A stretch of DNA of 64,000 nt. Source: Portunus trituberculatus. Lineage: Eukaryota; Arthropoda; Malacostraca; Decapoda; Portunidae. The notes under the pieces were generated by a model that was given only the letters and a program-made list of their open reading frames with translations, searched no databases and was not told where the DNA came from. The stretch is from assembly GCF_017591435.1 (NCBI RefSeq), contig NC_059277.1:1135001-1199000 (forward strand). Direction: 5' to 3'. A program made the position numbers and the translations under genes. Of the stretch, positions 45,819-64,000 are shown piece after piece (position 1 is the stretch's first letter; each line of letters opens with the position of its first letter).

Positions 45819-46263
45819 CTTGCCTCTTCTGCTGATGGTGCTGGGAACTTCTTATTATTCATGATGATTTATACCACCTTCCCCTGTGTTGAATCAAATT
45901 ATAATTTCAGTTATCTTTTATGGTATTTGTTATTATTTTTGTTTATTTGTAGAAACAGCATTTGCACTTTTCTCAATCCGGAAACTCAGTAAAAAAATTT
46001 CGTTCATTCTTGATTAAAGTTTTCTTTCAGAAAAATATATTTTAGATGTAATGAATGAAAGTCACAATGTAATAAAGCAAACAACTAAAGAAAAAAAAAA
46101 GGTTGAATTTTTCATAATAACTTACGTATCTATAAGAAAGCAATTATTGGAGTTCAATGTTAAATTACGTGTCTCTTAACTGCCAAACTGCAGGCGGTTC
46201 GAGCCATGGCGATTAGAGTCGATTGGGTTGGACAGATTTTTTCCTCAGTCTGATTTAGGCAAA

Positions 46264-46428
46264 ATGAGTCAGCCGAGGAGCAAGCATTTAAGTGGACTTT
46301 TCATTGATTTAGTACGAGAAGAATGTGCTATATGTGATCCTATAGTGATTATGTGCACGGGGATCATGATGTTTGCAGCTTTATGGAAGGATGTTAAGCT
46401 ACAGAAATTAAATGCAATGTTAAGTTAA
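46264..46428 (+). CDS. Doubtful small ORF, 54 aa, one possible membrane helix
   Basis: ATG at 46264 (GCAAAATGA, weak Kozak), TAA at 46426-46428. It reads MSQPRSKHLSGLFIDLV, then a Cys-containing DPIVIMCTGIMMFAALW helix, then KDVKLQKLNAMLS. It lies 446 bp from, and divergent to, the start of the 88-aa gene. No recognised family. A chance ORF is quite possible. The only support is balanced composition with a hydrophobic segment. Confidence 0.25.
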   Translation: MSQPRSKHLSGLFIDLVREECAICDPIVIMCTGIMMFAALWKDVKLQKLNAMLS

Positions 46429-46879
46429 ACAGTTTATAATTACTTATTAAGGCCTATATTACAGTAGAAGTTACATGCATTGTATTGAACTGTAGAAGGA
46501 ATTCCTGCATCCTACATATTGCTGAACAATATTATTCTGCATATTAAAAAAAAAAAAAAAGCGTCTTCTAAAAATTATAACAGCATGCGCTCCTAACATT
46601 CGTTGCCGATGTCTACGTTGCCTCAGCCACTGCAACATATACTGCTATATTACTGCAACAGCCAATACGTCCACATTCTTCAGCTTGCCGTACTACTGAA
46701 TGAAGTGTTAATCAGACTCAGTTGGTTGGAACTATCCTGCTTCAGAATGACTCAACTCAAATGTGTCTTCATGAATTGAATCGATCGGTTCGATTCGCTT
46801 GGTGTAAAGGCATGCAGCCTATAATACCAGTCACAGACACCTTTGTGAAATTGTGACTGGTCTTTGATTCGATCCCACA

Positions 46880-46902
46880 CACACACACACACACACACAC
46901 AC
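46880..46902. repeat. Short (CA)n preceded by a B-box-like motif
   Basis: TTTGATTCGATCCCACACACA: the sequence GATTCGATCCC just upstream could be the B box of a degenerate tRNA-derived element, but no A box or tail was found. Confidence 0.3.
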
Positions 46903-47128
46903 GGCAGTTATCTTTGTGGGGTATGTAGTGCATTATAACACCATATATAGGTACCACACAACACTACCATAGCGCCACCAAACACCACCATAACAAGCAA
47001 ACATGAGACGCCATTACACCACAACCAATCACTATACACATATAGTACCTAGTGGTTATGATGGTTGTACTAGTTGTAGCATTAGTAGCTGTGGCAGTAG
47101 TAATAGAAGCAGCAGTAGCACTATTATT

Positions 47129-47159
<31 letters not shown>

Positions 47160-47248
47160 GTGCTCACCTAGCCAGCCATTAACCTACGGAGGCATGCAGA
47201 GCTCATGAATAATGGCCATATCTTTGTGGTGTACTGTATACTAGCTAT

Positions 47249-47307
<59 letters not shown>

Positions 47308-47365
47308 GTACTTTTATATATAGCTACTACTACTACTACTACTACTATAGTACTTTTATATATAG

Positions 47366-47422
<57 letters not shown>

Positions 47423-47445
47423 ATAATAATAATAATAATTCTAGT
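47249..47445. repeat. (CTA)n trinucleotide array in three blocks, then (ATA)n
   Basis: Pure ACT runs at about 47249-47307, 47328-47347 and 47370-47421 are separated by two copies of AGTACTTTTATATATAGCTA, followed by ATAATA. This is a compound, higher-order array. Confidence 0.93.
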
Positions 47446-47554
47446 AATAATAAAAATAAAGATGATAATTCTGATAATGACAGTAATGATTACGATAATA
47501 ATAATAATGGGAATAATGATAATTCGATTTTGGGTGTGTGTTGTATATTGTCCT

Positions 47555-47557
<3 letters not shown>

Positions 47558-47610
<53 letters not shown>
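47558..47610. repeat. (GA)n microsatellite, ~53 bp
   Basis: Pure AG dinucleotides. Confidence 0.95.
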
Positions 47611-47614
<4 letters not shown>

Positions 47615-48019
47615 TATAGGGTATAGATAGAGAAATGTAGAAACAAGAAGGGAGTGGGGATGGCGATCGGCGGATTGATTAAGCACGGATGAGAAAAATG
47701 TGGCTTAATACATGCACGTCACGACTTATCATATTCACATATTACCTAGAACCCCTTGAGTCAACATATCACTACGTAGATAAAAATAAGGAAGGTTGTT
47801 TCATCAAGTAAGGAGGTGTCTGTACATTCTTTCGTCCTTCATTGTTCTGAAATGAAATACCTCACCTCTTTCAGAAAATACTAACAACACTCTATAACAA
47901 AGATTAATCTATCAATAAAGCAATATTTTCTAGCTAATAAATGCTTAACTTAATCATACATCACTTAAAACACACCAATTGTAATAAGCAAATACATATT
48001 CAGAGGATAGTGAGCAGAG

Positions 48020-48260
48020 GGATCGAAGAAGGAAATAAGCGCCGGCAACCTCTCGTGTGTTGTCTGCCAAGTGGGGAGTCAAGGCCGTGAGTCACCCGTG
48101 AGTCACAGGTGAGTCTCCCCAGCGCGGGACACACGACACGCGGGGGAGGTCACCGGGGACAGGTCACTGAGAGGGGGGCGCCGCTCCCTCTCCCCTGGGT
48201 CAGGTCAAGTGGGGATCGAGGTCACTGGCTGGGTGTGCTTGGAGAAGGAGGTCACAGGTG
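48020..48260 (+). promoter_or_regulatory. GC-rich candidate promoter / first noncoding exon of MAP2K3/6 with two AP-1 sites
   Basis: The only strongly GC/CpG-rich stretch in the 8 kb upstream of MAP2K3/6 (for example AGCGCCGGCAACC, CAGCGCGGGACACACGACACG, GGGGGGCGCCGCTCCC). Two perfect TGAGTCA elements lie at 48088-48094 and 48099-48105, 11 bp apart. A consensus donor, GGTCACAG|GTGAGGG, lies at about 48257, suitable for the end of a 5'UTR exon that would splice to 54052. Inference only; no TATA box is evident. Confidence 0.4.
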
Positions 48261-48496
48261 AGGGTGGTGGTGGTGGTGTTGGTCAGGTGTGGACAGTGTT
48301 GTGGTTATGATTACGGTGTTTTTACCTTAATTACTGTCGTATCAGCAGGTGTGTAATTGTTGTTGTTCTTGTTTGTGTCATTGTTTGGGAGTTTCCCTTA
48401 TTTAGCTTGCATCATCTTGTCAGCAGGTGTGGGCAGGCTTCAAGTGTGGCTGTGTAGTTGTGATGCAGGTGTGTGCAGTTGTATAGTACATGTTTT

Positions 48497-48500
<4 letters not shown>

Positions 48501-48554
<54 letters not shown>
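48501..48554. repeat. (TC)n microsatellite, ~54 bp
   Basis: Pure CT dinucleotides just downstream of the GC-rich candidate promoter. Confidence 0.95.
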
Positions 48555-48557
<3 letters not shown>

Positions 48558-48757
48558 GGTCAGGTGTGGGTATGTTGAGTTTGGAGAACCTGGGCAGTGC
48601 AGCAGGTGTGGGCTGTGTTGTATTTAGTTGTAGTCACGTATGCTTATAATAAAAAAAAAAAAAAAAAAAATTATAAAATGAAAAGTGAATAAAACATATA
48701 ATAATGACATGTACTGCACTGCCCACACCTGCTGCAACACTATCAGACACTATTACT

Positions 48758-48761
<4 letters not shown>

Positions 48762-48831
<70 letters not shown>
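48762..48831. repeat. (CA)n microsatellite, ~70 bp
   Basis: Pure AC dinucleotides. Confidence 0.96.
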
Positions 48832-48833
<2 letters not shown>

Positions 48834-49112
48834 GCTAATCAGGAAATACTATGATAAAAATAATGATAACAGTATAATCCATAATAATTAAATCTAAAAC
48901 AGAGAATTACATTAAGAAGTCGTTAATTTTTTCTTAACCACTTTACTATAACAGCACTTCACAGTACTAGAAAGAATGAAATTTTTATAAACATCAACAA
49001 GAGACAGAGGGAAAAGAAAGGGTAATTGAAGTATAGAGTAGTAAATTTAGCAGTTTTTAGCCAGAATAGTGCTAATAATTGACAGTGAAGAAGGATTTGT
49101 GAATAGCTAGTA

Positions 49113-49478
49113 CAAGTTGAATTTCCCAAATCCTGCCACTGCCAGACCTGAGGCTTGCGGATTATGGAAAATTCTGGATTACTGGTGGTTCTTAAGTAAG
49201 CACCCTAAAATGCCCTACATGGTGTTAGTCAGCCTGTATTATAATTGTAACATTGTTTTGATATAATACATGTGTGTGTGCGTGTGTGCGCGTGTTATCT
49301 GTACAAGTAAATATTCATGAAGAATGATACAGAAAATGTCATGCACTGCCACATCATATCGGCATTCAGGCAAACTTACATTATTCCGAAAAATTTGAAT
49401 TAATCACGCAAATTAAAATTATGCTGGATTATAGGATTTGTCGGATTACGGAATTCCGGATTTGGGAGGTCCAACCTC
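49113..49478. mobile_element. TA-flanked MITE (Tc1/mariner- or pogo-like), ~366 bp
   Basis: TA precedes CAAGTTGAATTTCCCAAATCC, and TA follows GGATTTGGGAGGTCCAACCTC. The terminal inverted repeats are imperfect. Inner segments also mirror each other (GGATTATGGAAAATTCTGG against CTGGATTATAGGATTTGTC). No transposase. A (TA)n microsatellite starts 12 bp past the right end. Confidence 0.75.
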
Positions 49479-49484
49479 TACATT

Positions 49485-49489
<5 letters not shown>

Positions 49490-49556
<67 letters not shown>
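49490..49556. repeat. (TA)n microsatellite, ~67 bp
   Basis: Pure TA dinucleotides adjoining the MITE. Confidence 0.97.
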
Positions 49557-49557
<1 letters not shown>

Positions 49558-49863
49558 TACTTCTTTTCACTTTATCTTTTACTGCAATAGGAAACAAGTA
49601 ACAGTATGAGAAGCAATGAGTGAAGCCTTTGTAACCATCCTTAAGAAAGAAAGGGGATTAGAAATAGATTTCTTTTAATTTTTACCCAGTTTAATGATCA
49701 TAGGTGGCTCTCAAACAAGCAAAGATGTCTCAGAGTGATTAGTAATTAAGAAAAGATGGTCATGATTACTGGCAAAGAGTTAAAATTGGTGAAATTGGTG
49801 TGTTATTTTAGGGTAAATTTTCTATACGTAGAATTGGTCACTTAAATGCAGTGTAATCTTTTA

Positions 49864-49867
49864 TTAA

Positions 49868-49928
<61 letters not shown>
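49864..49928. repeat. (TTA)n microsatellite, ~65 bp
   Basis: Pure ATT trinucleotides. Confidence 0.95.
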
Positions 49929-50254
49929 GCTATATAGGTGGTGGATCAGAAAAAAAAGGCAACAAAACAGCAGTAAAAAAGAGAGAAAAAAAAAGATCCA
50001 CTATTCAATCAGAAACCAAATGAGAAGGTGAAGTTATCTACTATGAACTTAACCTAACCTAATCTAATTATTACCTAAGAATTACCATTGTTTTGATTGA
50101 CATTTTTTATTCTGATGGTGTCTCTAGGAACATATCCTTGGCATAATGGGGAGATGTTTAATTTAATGAAGAAAAACTACCAAACTGCAGGAAAGGTGTG
50201 AAGTTGAATATGGGTTAACTCAGGCATGTGTAAGGGAAGGAGAAGGAATTATGT

Positions 50255-50312
50255 AGAGAAGGCCTTTTTTATATGATTGTTTTTGTTGCCCTTGGCCAAT
50301 TTTTCTCCTCGT
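50255..50312 (+). mobile_element. LINE 3'-end fragment (terminal ~55 bp)
   Basis: GGCCTTTTTTATATGATTG then TTTTTGTTGCCCTTGGCCAA and TTTCTCCTCGTAACG: only the extreme tail is present. Confidence 0.5.
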
Positions 50313-50595
50313 AACGTAAATATGAGAGTAGAATTAATAAATGTGTAAATAAAAAAAGGAAGGTCTATATAAATTTTGCTACAAACGGTGGATACAACAA
50401 ACACTTCTCTTTCTCACTATGATCAATTTCACCAGCCACTGAAATGATAAGACAGGTTCTCAAGGCTATTTCTCCATTCAGAAATGCAGAAATCATGTTA
50501 ATCTGCTACTAGAACTTTAATATCACTCTTAATAAAAAAAAAAAAGAAAAGCATATAAGAAATGCATGAAAATACACTTTCAGATAAAAAAAAAA

Positions 50596-50677
<82 letters not shown>
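50596..50677. repeat. (CA)n microsatellite, ~82 bp
   Basis: Lies immediately 5' of a LINE end fragment. Confidence 0.97.
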
Positions 50678-50681
<4 letters not shown>

Positions 50682-50689
50682 CCCACAAA

Positions 50690-50841
50690 GATGTGTTGAG
50701 ACTTGGAACAGTTTGAGTGAAGAAGTGGTGTCAGCAACGAGTGTGCATAGTTTTAAAGAAAAATTGGATAAGTGTAGATATGGAGACGGGGCCACACGAG
50801 CATAAAGCCCAGGCCTTGTAAAACTACAACTAGGTAAATAT

Positions 50842-50842
<1 letters not shown>
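50690..50842 (+). pseudogene. Retrotransposon ORF C-terminus and 3'UTR, tailed by (CA)n
   Basis: Reads QRCVETWNSLSEEVVSATSV, then HSFKEKLDKCRYGDGATRA and TAA, followed by GCCCAGGCCTTGTAAAACTACAACTAGGTAAATATGCACACACA. It shares protein end and 3' end with the element at 30647-31140. 5'-truncated. Confidence 0.8.

Positions 50843-50921
<79 letters not shown>
50843..50921. repeat. (CA)n microsatellite, ~79 bp
   Basis: Directly continues the 3' end of the LINE fragment. Confidence 0.97.
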
Positions 50922-50923
<2 letters not shown>

Positions 50924-52036
50924 TTCTTTATTTTATTTTCATTTGATATTGTTTTAATTGTGCGTTATCTCCTAATCAGCAGTTGTATTGTGTTGACTAA
51001 TGGCTATCTGGGTAGTGTTACAAGTGTGTTTAGTGTAATACATGGAGCTAGTGTCACTTTGTTTATTCATACGTTTGTTATTAGCAGGTGTGGCAGGTGT
51101 GTAGGTGTGTTGAGATGTGGGTACCTGGGTAGTGGTGCACATGTGGTCTTAAGAATTCATGCCATTTTTTTTTTTTTTTTTTTCCTTCTTAGTTTTAGGA
51201 TTTACTGATCATTTTCTTTTTTCTTTTTTTCTTTGTAAGTATTTTCATCATATGAGCATCTTTGGGCACTGTAATTTGTGTAGTTCTTTAATTTTTTTTT
51301 ATAAGAAATTAATATATTTTTTTCCTACTGTTTAAAAATGATGAATATTCTTGATTTTTTTTTTTTTTCAAGAAGGATTAATATTATCTGTCTTTTGTAT
51401 TTATCATATTTAGATTTCATTGTTTCATTTTTTATTTATTTATTGTTTATTCATTTATTTTTTTTGGAGAAGAAAATTGTTTTGTCTAACTTTTCCTTTC
51501 AGTCTTTCTATTATACTTTCAAAGATGGATTAATATTCATTCATTGTACTTTTGTCCCTGTTTCCTCTTGCATACTTTCTAAGATGGAGTAATATCTTGA
51601 CACTATTTTATTTACTTTTTTTTTATTAATTATCTTCTGGGAGTTGAGAGGGTTGTTATACATTTTCTTATATTGCATCTCTCACTTGAACAGTATTTTA
51701 TAGAGGGGATTCTAAACATATTTCTACACTAATGACTATCTTCCTGGTACTTTATCCCAGTATACAACACATTCTCACACAATGATTTCCTCACTGTTTC
51801 ACCAGGTTAGTTTTGCAAAATATATGGTTCAAGAGAGTAATGTGGTATTGTTCAAGATATTCAATGCTGGAAAAGGTGCTTCTGTTCCATCTATTGAAAA
51901 GTGGTCAGTAAATCACATCCACTATAGTTATTCTGAGGTGTGTGAATACTGCAGTGCTACAAACTAATGGAACTTTATATCAGTGACTCATCATAGAGGC
52001 TTGACATGACAGTCATTTGTAAAGTGAAGCAGTGAG

Positions 52037-52040
<4 letters not shown>

Positions 52041-52097
<57 letters not shown>
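52041..52097. repeat. (GT)n microsatellite, ~57 bp
   Basis: Pure TG dinucleotides. Confidence 0.96.
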
Positions 52098-52101
<4 letters not shown>

Positions 52102-52200
52102 TGTGTTTTTGCACTATTGAATCAAGCTTGCAATGCTTTAAAGTTTATTTGTCATACTTTCTTTTAAACTTTATCAATCTATTTTCCTTTTGTATATTCA

Positions 52201-52524
<324 letters not shown>

Positions 52525-52599
52525 AATAAACAAAAGGAAGATGAATTATTAACTTAGCTTGGTATGTTTATGAGTACAAGTTTATGAGTTATCAAGTTA

Positions 52600-52601
<2 letters not shown>

Positions 52602-52650
<49 letters not shown>
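52602..52650. repeat. (GA)n microsatellite, ~49 bp
   Basis: Pure AG dinucleotides. Confidence 0.95.
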
Positions 52651-52655
<5 letters not shown>

Positions 52656-53089
52656 TGTGTGTGTAGTAGTAGTAGTAGTGTTATGATGGACTGACAGGAT
52701 AATTTTGCCACTCAGTGAGGTGGTGGCCTTGGGCAGAGCATACCACACAAAGTCTCACTGACAGGACCACTAAACTATGAAAACCCTGCTGTTTCTTCAC
52801 TCCCTCTGCACTGTTACCACCACCACCACCACAAGCCCCTCACTCCTTTGCTGCAGCATAACCACAGCCTTTCCACTAATGAATATAGAGTCCAGCTGGA
52901 GATCAGGGAGGTACATAAGTCTCATCCCAAGTGCAGTAAGGGTCAAGAGAGTGACATTCTGGTAAAAGTCAGTTGTGGGGGGACCAAAGCTACAGGATGT
53001 ACTTGAAGTTATGCAGGATGTTTAGTGGTGGTGAGGAGAAGGAGGGGAAATACAGGGTGTTCTTATCTCTCTCTCTCTCTTTAAGTATT

Positions 53090-53560
53090 AAGTGTGGTGA
53101 CAGTTTGTTTGTATAGTGATGGTGACTGGTGGTGGTGGTGGTGTGTGATGAGGTGTGGTGTATAAAGTGTATGTGGTGGTGTGTGGTGTGGTATGTTGTG
53201 GTGGTATATTTATGTATTGTATGGTGTGTGGTTTGTTGTGGAGCTATGCAGTAGTGGTGTGTGATGTGGTATGTGGTGTTGTGGTATGGTTTTGGTGTGT
53301 GGTGGTGTTGGTGCAGGGTGGTGTGTGCTGAGGTTTGGTGTATAAAGTGTATGTGGGAGTGTGGTCTTTGCAGTGGTGTGTGTTGTGGTTTGTTGTCATG
53401 CTAGAGTGTTGTGTATGATATGGTGAGTGGTAGTGGTGTGTGGTTTGTTGTGGAACTATGTAGTAGTGGTGTGTGATGTGGTATGTGGTGTTGTGGTATA
53501 GTATTGGTGTGTGGTGGTGTTATGTTGGTGCGTGGTGGTGGTGTGTGGTGTCTAAACAGA
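53090..53560. repeat. GGTGTGTGGT-type degenerate minisatellite with a longer duplication
   Basis: GT/GGT-rich low-complexity DNA. Blocks such as GTGTATAAAGTGTATGTGG (about 53158 and 53338) and GAACTATGTAGTAGTGGTGT or GAGCTATGCAGTAGTGGTGT recur, indicating tandem duplication of about 180-200 bp on top of the simple repeat. Confidence 0.8.
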
Positions 53561-53621
53561 GTGAATAGTGCAGTGTTATGTTTGCTGACTATTGAACACT
53601 GATATACCAAGAAAGAAACTA

Positions 53622-53624
<3 letters not shown>

Positions 53625-53679
<55 letters not shown>
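53625..53679. repeat. (GT)n microsatellite, ~55 bp
   Basis: Pure TG dinucleotides. Confidence 0.96.
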
Positions 53680-53680
<1 letters not shown>

Positions 53681-54091
53681 ATGTAAGAATTGTTTCATGC
53701 TATTTTCTGCCAAAAGATTGAAAAAAAAGGTCTTCCTAGATGTAGATTAGAAAGAAGAGTGTGAAAGAAACTGTCTAACATGAAATTACAGTTACCTTTT
53801 CATAATAGTGTTAGTAATCGAGAATGAATGAATTGTACCTGACATCATGTGAGGATTGATTTTGAATGATTAGACTGACACATTTTCATCAGTTTATTAA
53901 AATTAGCAGTTTTATTTGAACATTCTATAATAAGTGACAGTAGTGGTGATAATACTACACGTTTATTGTATTTGATGTATAGTTCTGAAGTGATGTAGGG
54001 TATTGGATTATATATTTATTATGAAATCTAATTGATGTTATCTCTTTCCAGGAACATTTTAAGAGTAGGAGTATAAAGGAAAACCGCAGCA

Positions 54092-61471
<7,380 letters not shown>

Positions 61472-61608
61472 CGGCAGCCTCCTCTAGCCTAGATAATCTT
61501 TTTTTTTCTCCTGTTACTAATGATTTTTTTTCTAAGATTTTAACCTAGGTGACTTTTTACCTGATACAAATTTTACTTTTATCTGTTAGGCAGGCGTGTG
61601 ATGACAAG

Positions 61609-61614
61609 AATAAA
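61609..61614 (+). terminator. Candidate poly(A) signal AATAAA for MAP2K3/6
   Basis: First AATAAA after the stop, 138 nt downstream, in CAAGAATAAAAAGAAATT. Other A-rich candidates follow, so use is uncertain. Confidence 0.4.
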
Positions 61615-62194
61615 AAGAAATTATAAAAAACACGAAAAAAAAATAATATATAGAAGAATCCTCATATGTTTTGTTCTGTATCGTATAATGTACAAATACC
61701 CGCACTTTCTCTCTCACTCTGTCTCCCGACCCTCCCTCCCTCCCTTTCTGTTCCCTTAAAGATTACTAAAGTGTACTGTAACATGTAAAGTTAGACTGTA
61801 GGAATGGCCAAAAAAGAAAAAAAAAAAAAAAAAAAAAATGGAAAAAGATAAAAAAAAAAGTGTTATTGACTTGTTGAAACTGTGCTGTCCCTTTGTACAT
61901 AGTTTTTAGAATACATATTAAACCAGCCAGCTTTTTACAAGAGGTCTTTCATTAATCATCCAAGGAGTATGAGTCTGTACTACTTATAGTCACACACACC
62001 TGGTGTCTGCTGGCAGGTGAGGCAGCACCTGGACAATGTACTGTGTATTGTGTTTTAAGTTGTCATGGATGGTTCTAGTTCTATTTTTTCTGACGCAAAC
62101 ATCTCGTTGGTTCATTTTAGGGGCATAGAAAAGATAATCGCCTATATTTTGACTTTGGATTTTCTTCTTTTCTATTTATTTATTTACTTATTTT

Positions 62195-62470
62195 TTGTGT
62201 AAGAGGAGAAATCTGGCCAGGGGCGACAAAACATAAACAAAAAGGTCCACTTACATGCCAGTTCCCAAACAGGGTTAAGAAAGCTAGACAAAAGAATGGG
62301 ATATATGTCTTGAAACCTCCCTTTTAAATTAATATAGGTCATAGGAAAATGAAAATACAGAAGCAGGTAGGGACTTCCAGAGTTTACCAGAGAAAGGGAT
62401 GAATGACTGAGAGTACTGGTTAACTATTAGAGAGGTAGACAATAGGGGTGAGAGAAAGTCGTGTTACATA
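62195..62470 (-). mobile_element. LINE 3'-end fragment, near full length
   Basis: TGTAAGAGGAGAAATCTGGCC, then AAGGTCCACTTACATGCCAG, CTTGAAACCTCCCTTTTAAA, TTCCAGAGTTTACCAGAGAA and GAATGACTGAGAGTACTGGT: the longest continuous copy in the window. Confidence 0.7.
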
Positions 62471-62783
62471 ATGACTCATGATCACCCATTTATTAATTTT
62501 TTTTCTTTCTTATCATTCTATCTTTCTGTTGCATTTGAGAATGTGCCAAACTGAGATAGAGGAAAGAAAGTAAGTCGCGGCTGATGCTTTCAAGGTTTGT
62601 GTCTTGTGTTTTTCATTCATTCTTTCTCATTTTTATTTTGCCTTTTATTTACAGTAGTATCGGATCTCGTGGCTTTTATTGTAATGTATAATATTATTGC
62701 TTTGAGATCCTGTTATTAGTAAGGAGGAGGATAAAGACGAGGAGGAGGAAAAGGAAGAAAAGTGTGCCTATAAAACTTCGTAA

Positions 62784-62788
<5 letters not shown>

Positions 62789-62827
<39 letters not shown>

Positions 62828-62858
62828 TTTATAGTTTTTCCTGCATCTCTTTTCAATT

Positions 62859-62896
<38 letters not shown>

Positions 62897-62937
62897 CTCT
62901 CTCTCTCTCTATTTCTCTCTCTCTTGTATTTACAGTA

Positions 62938-62972
<35 letters not shown>
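62789..62972. repeat. Alternating (CT)n and (GA)n tracts forming palindromes
   Basis: (CT)17 at 62789-62823, (GA)16 at 62861-62893 joined through GATC to (TC)8, then (GA) again at 62943-62971. The GA-to-TC junction at about 62893 is a perfect palindrome of at least 28 bp. Confidence 0.92.
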
Positions 62973-62974
<2 letters not shown>

Positions 62975-64000
62975 AGGGATCAGCGTATGCATGCATGAAC
63001 AATTTAGAAGGAATGGGACATGGAGACTCAAAATATGCGAAAAGGGAAAAAAAAAAAAATAAAAAAAAAAATAAAGGATGGGAATGTATAAGAAAAAGTA
63101 TGCTTGAGTATATATGTGAAAAGTGAGTATGAGAATGAGATTAGAACAAACAATTAAGAACGGATAAAAAGAGTATTTAGTCCTAAGACACGTGGTAAAC
63201 AGAATGAAAAGAGTCAGAAGATTAAAACAAGAATAGAATAGGCTAGGCTACGTATGCGTCAAAAAGGAAAGGGAGATTCGAATGAAGAAATTAGAGACTA
63301 GTTGAAGTTACTCAAATTTTTAAAGATGTTTTTATAGTTCTAATGATAAATTAACAAGATCTCTACATTAAGAGCACCATAAATATTCTTGAGAATCTGA
63401 CCAATAATCTATGCGGCCTTTGAAAATAATGTGAGTGTAAACTGAATACCGTCCATTGAGAGACCAACACACAGTCACTCAGTAAACCCCACCACGGACA
63501 GGAACCAACATTATCAAAACCCAAAATAAGGACATGATTCATTCAGGGACAATGAGGACTCCCTGGACCATTCCCTCCACTGGGACATGTACAGGTTAGA
63601 CTGGTTCTGAATAAATGAAGACACAGGTGAAGTAGAGGGCGGTTACTACAGCGAAGGGAAGGAGGCGTGGGTGAGCGCGCTAGTAAAGAAAGACAGAGAC
63701 CCACATATGGCAAGACCCGTCGGGCAGGTGTTGTATTGTATGTACACTTGCAAATACACACCTGTTACTGCTTTCTAATATCACCTTAACTAAAAAACAA
63801 GATTAATAACTCCATTCAACCAGCAGAGAGAGGCAATTTGAGTGTTATTTCACGGATAGGGCGAAAAACTAAAGAAGGGTTGTGATCTTGAACTGGTAAC
63901 TACAATGTGAGTTTCTTCAGGAGGAGGAGGAAGAGGAAGGCAGTGTCAGTATTGTAAAAGCAGTGTTGTGATGTGGTAGTGTGTCTCCTGCTCCCGGAAT

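Larger units (their letters stand above)
61472..64000. other. MAP2K 3'UTR and right-hand spacer
   Basis: Contains the MAP2K 3'UTR with a possible AATAAA at 61609-61614, a LINE tail (62195-62470), alternating CT/GA tracts (62789-62970) and no confident gene. A weak candidate exon on the minus strand (about 63605-63679) is treated as a finding. Confidence 0.55.

Noticed and set aside
51782..51967. 61-codon ORF in the MAP2K upstream region
   Set aside because: Non-repetitive but no recognisable motif, no splice context and AT-biased codons; not enough to call a gene.

Overview
The window is nuclear DNA from an animal, most likely an arthropod and probably a decapod crustacean (inference). The basis is as follows. 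The genes are spliced, with short exons and introns of 0.1-2 kb that obey GT-AG. Introns and spacers are crowded with very long (TA)n, (TC)n, (CA)n and trinucleotide microsatellites and with non-LTR retrotransposon tails. A TTAGG-type (arthropod telomere) motif is present. One partial gene looks like an insect/crustacean-type gustatory receptor. No bacterial, viral or organellar features were seen.

Layout, left to right. (1) 1-1707, minus: 5' part of a probable gustatory receptor running off the left edge. (2) 4116-13404, plus: COG3, complete, 10 exons, 830 aa. (3) 16402-22616, plus: AAGAB (alpha/gamma-adaptin-binding protein p34), 6 exons, 304 aa. (4) 23259-28669, minus: WRAP53/TCAB1, 10 exons, 557 aa, tail-to-tail with AAGAB. 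(5) 31574-41640, plus: ANAPC7, 12 exons, about 557 aa, with a 1-nt frame break in exon 6 as printed here. (6) 42828-45818, minus: an 88-aa single-pass membrane protein, possibly a mitochondrial respiratory-chain accessory subunit, with a 42-nt in-frame tandem duplication. (7) 46264-46428, plus: a doubtful 54-aa ORF. (8) 54092-61471, plus: MAP2K3/6-type p38 MAPK kinase, 7 coding exons, 336 aa, with a 5'UTR intron and a GC-rich candidate promoter near 48.1 kb. I assembled the exons by hand from reading frame, splice sites and remembered family sequence. For all five large genes the exon phases close exactly, except at the ANAPC7 frame break.

The genes are housekeeping or signalling genes (Golgi tethering, clathrin adaptor assembly, scaRNA/telomerase RNA trafficking, APC/C, p38 pathway). 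They are not an operon or a functional cluster. Their interest lies in the intervening DNA. It holds a TTAA-flanked MITE family (four copies), a TA-flanked mariner/pogo-like MITE, three long foldback elements, tRNA-derived SINEs including a head-to-head pair, and two or three LINE 3'-end families. In several introns the tandem arrays are built from pyrimidine-tract plus AG units and run up to, and in two cases appear to copy, the authentic 3' splice site. I found no defence system, CRISPR array or other new gene cassette. The most novel-looking pattern is this repeated splice-acceptor architecture, and it needs RNA evidence.
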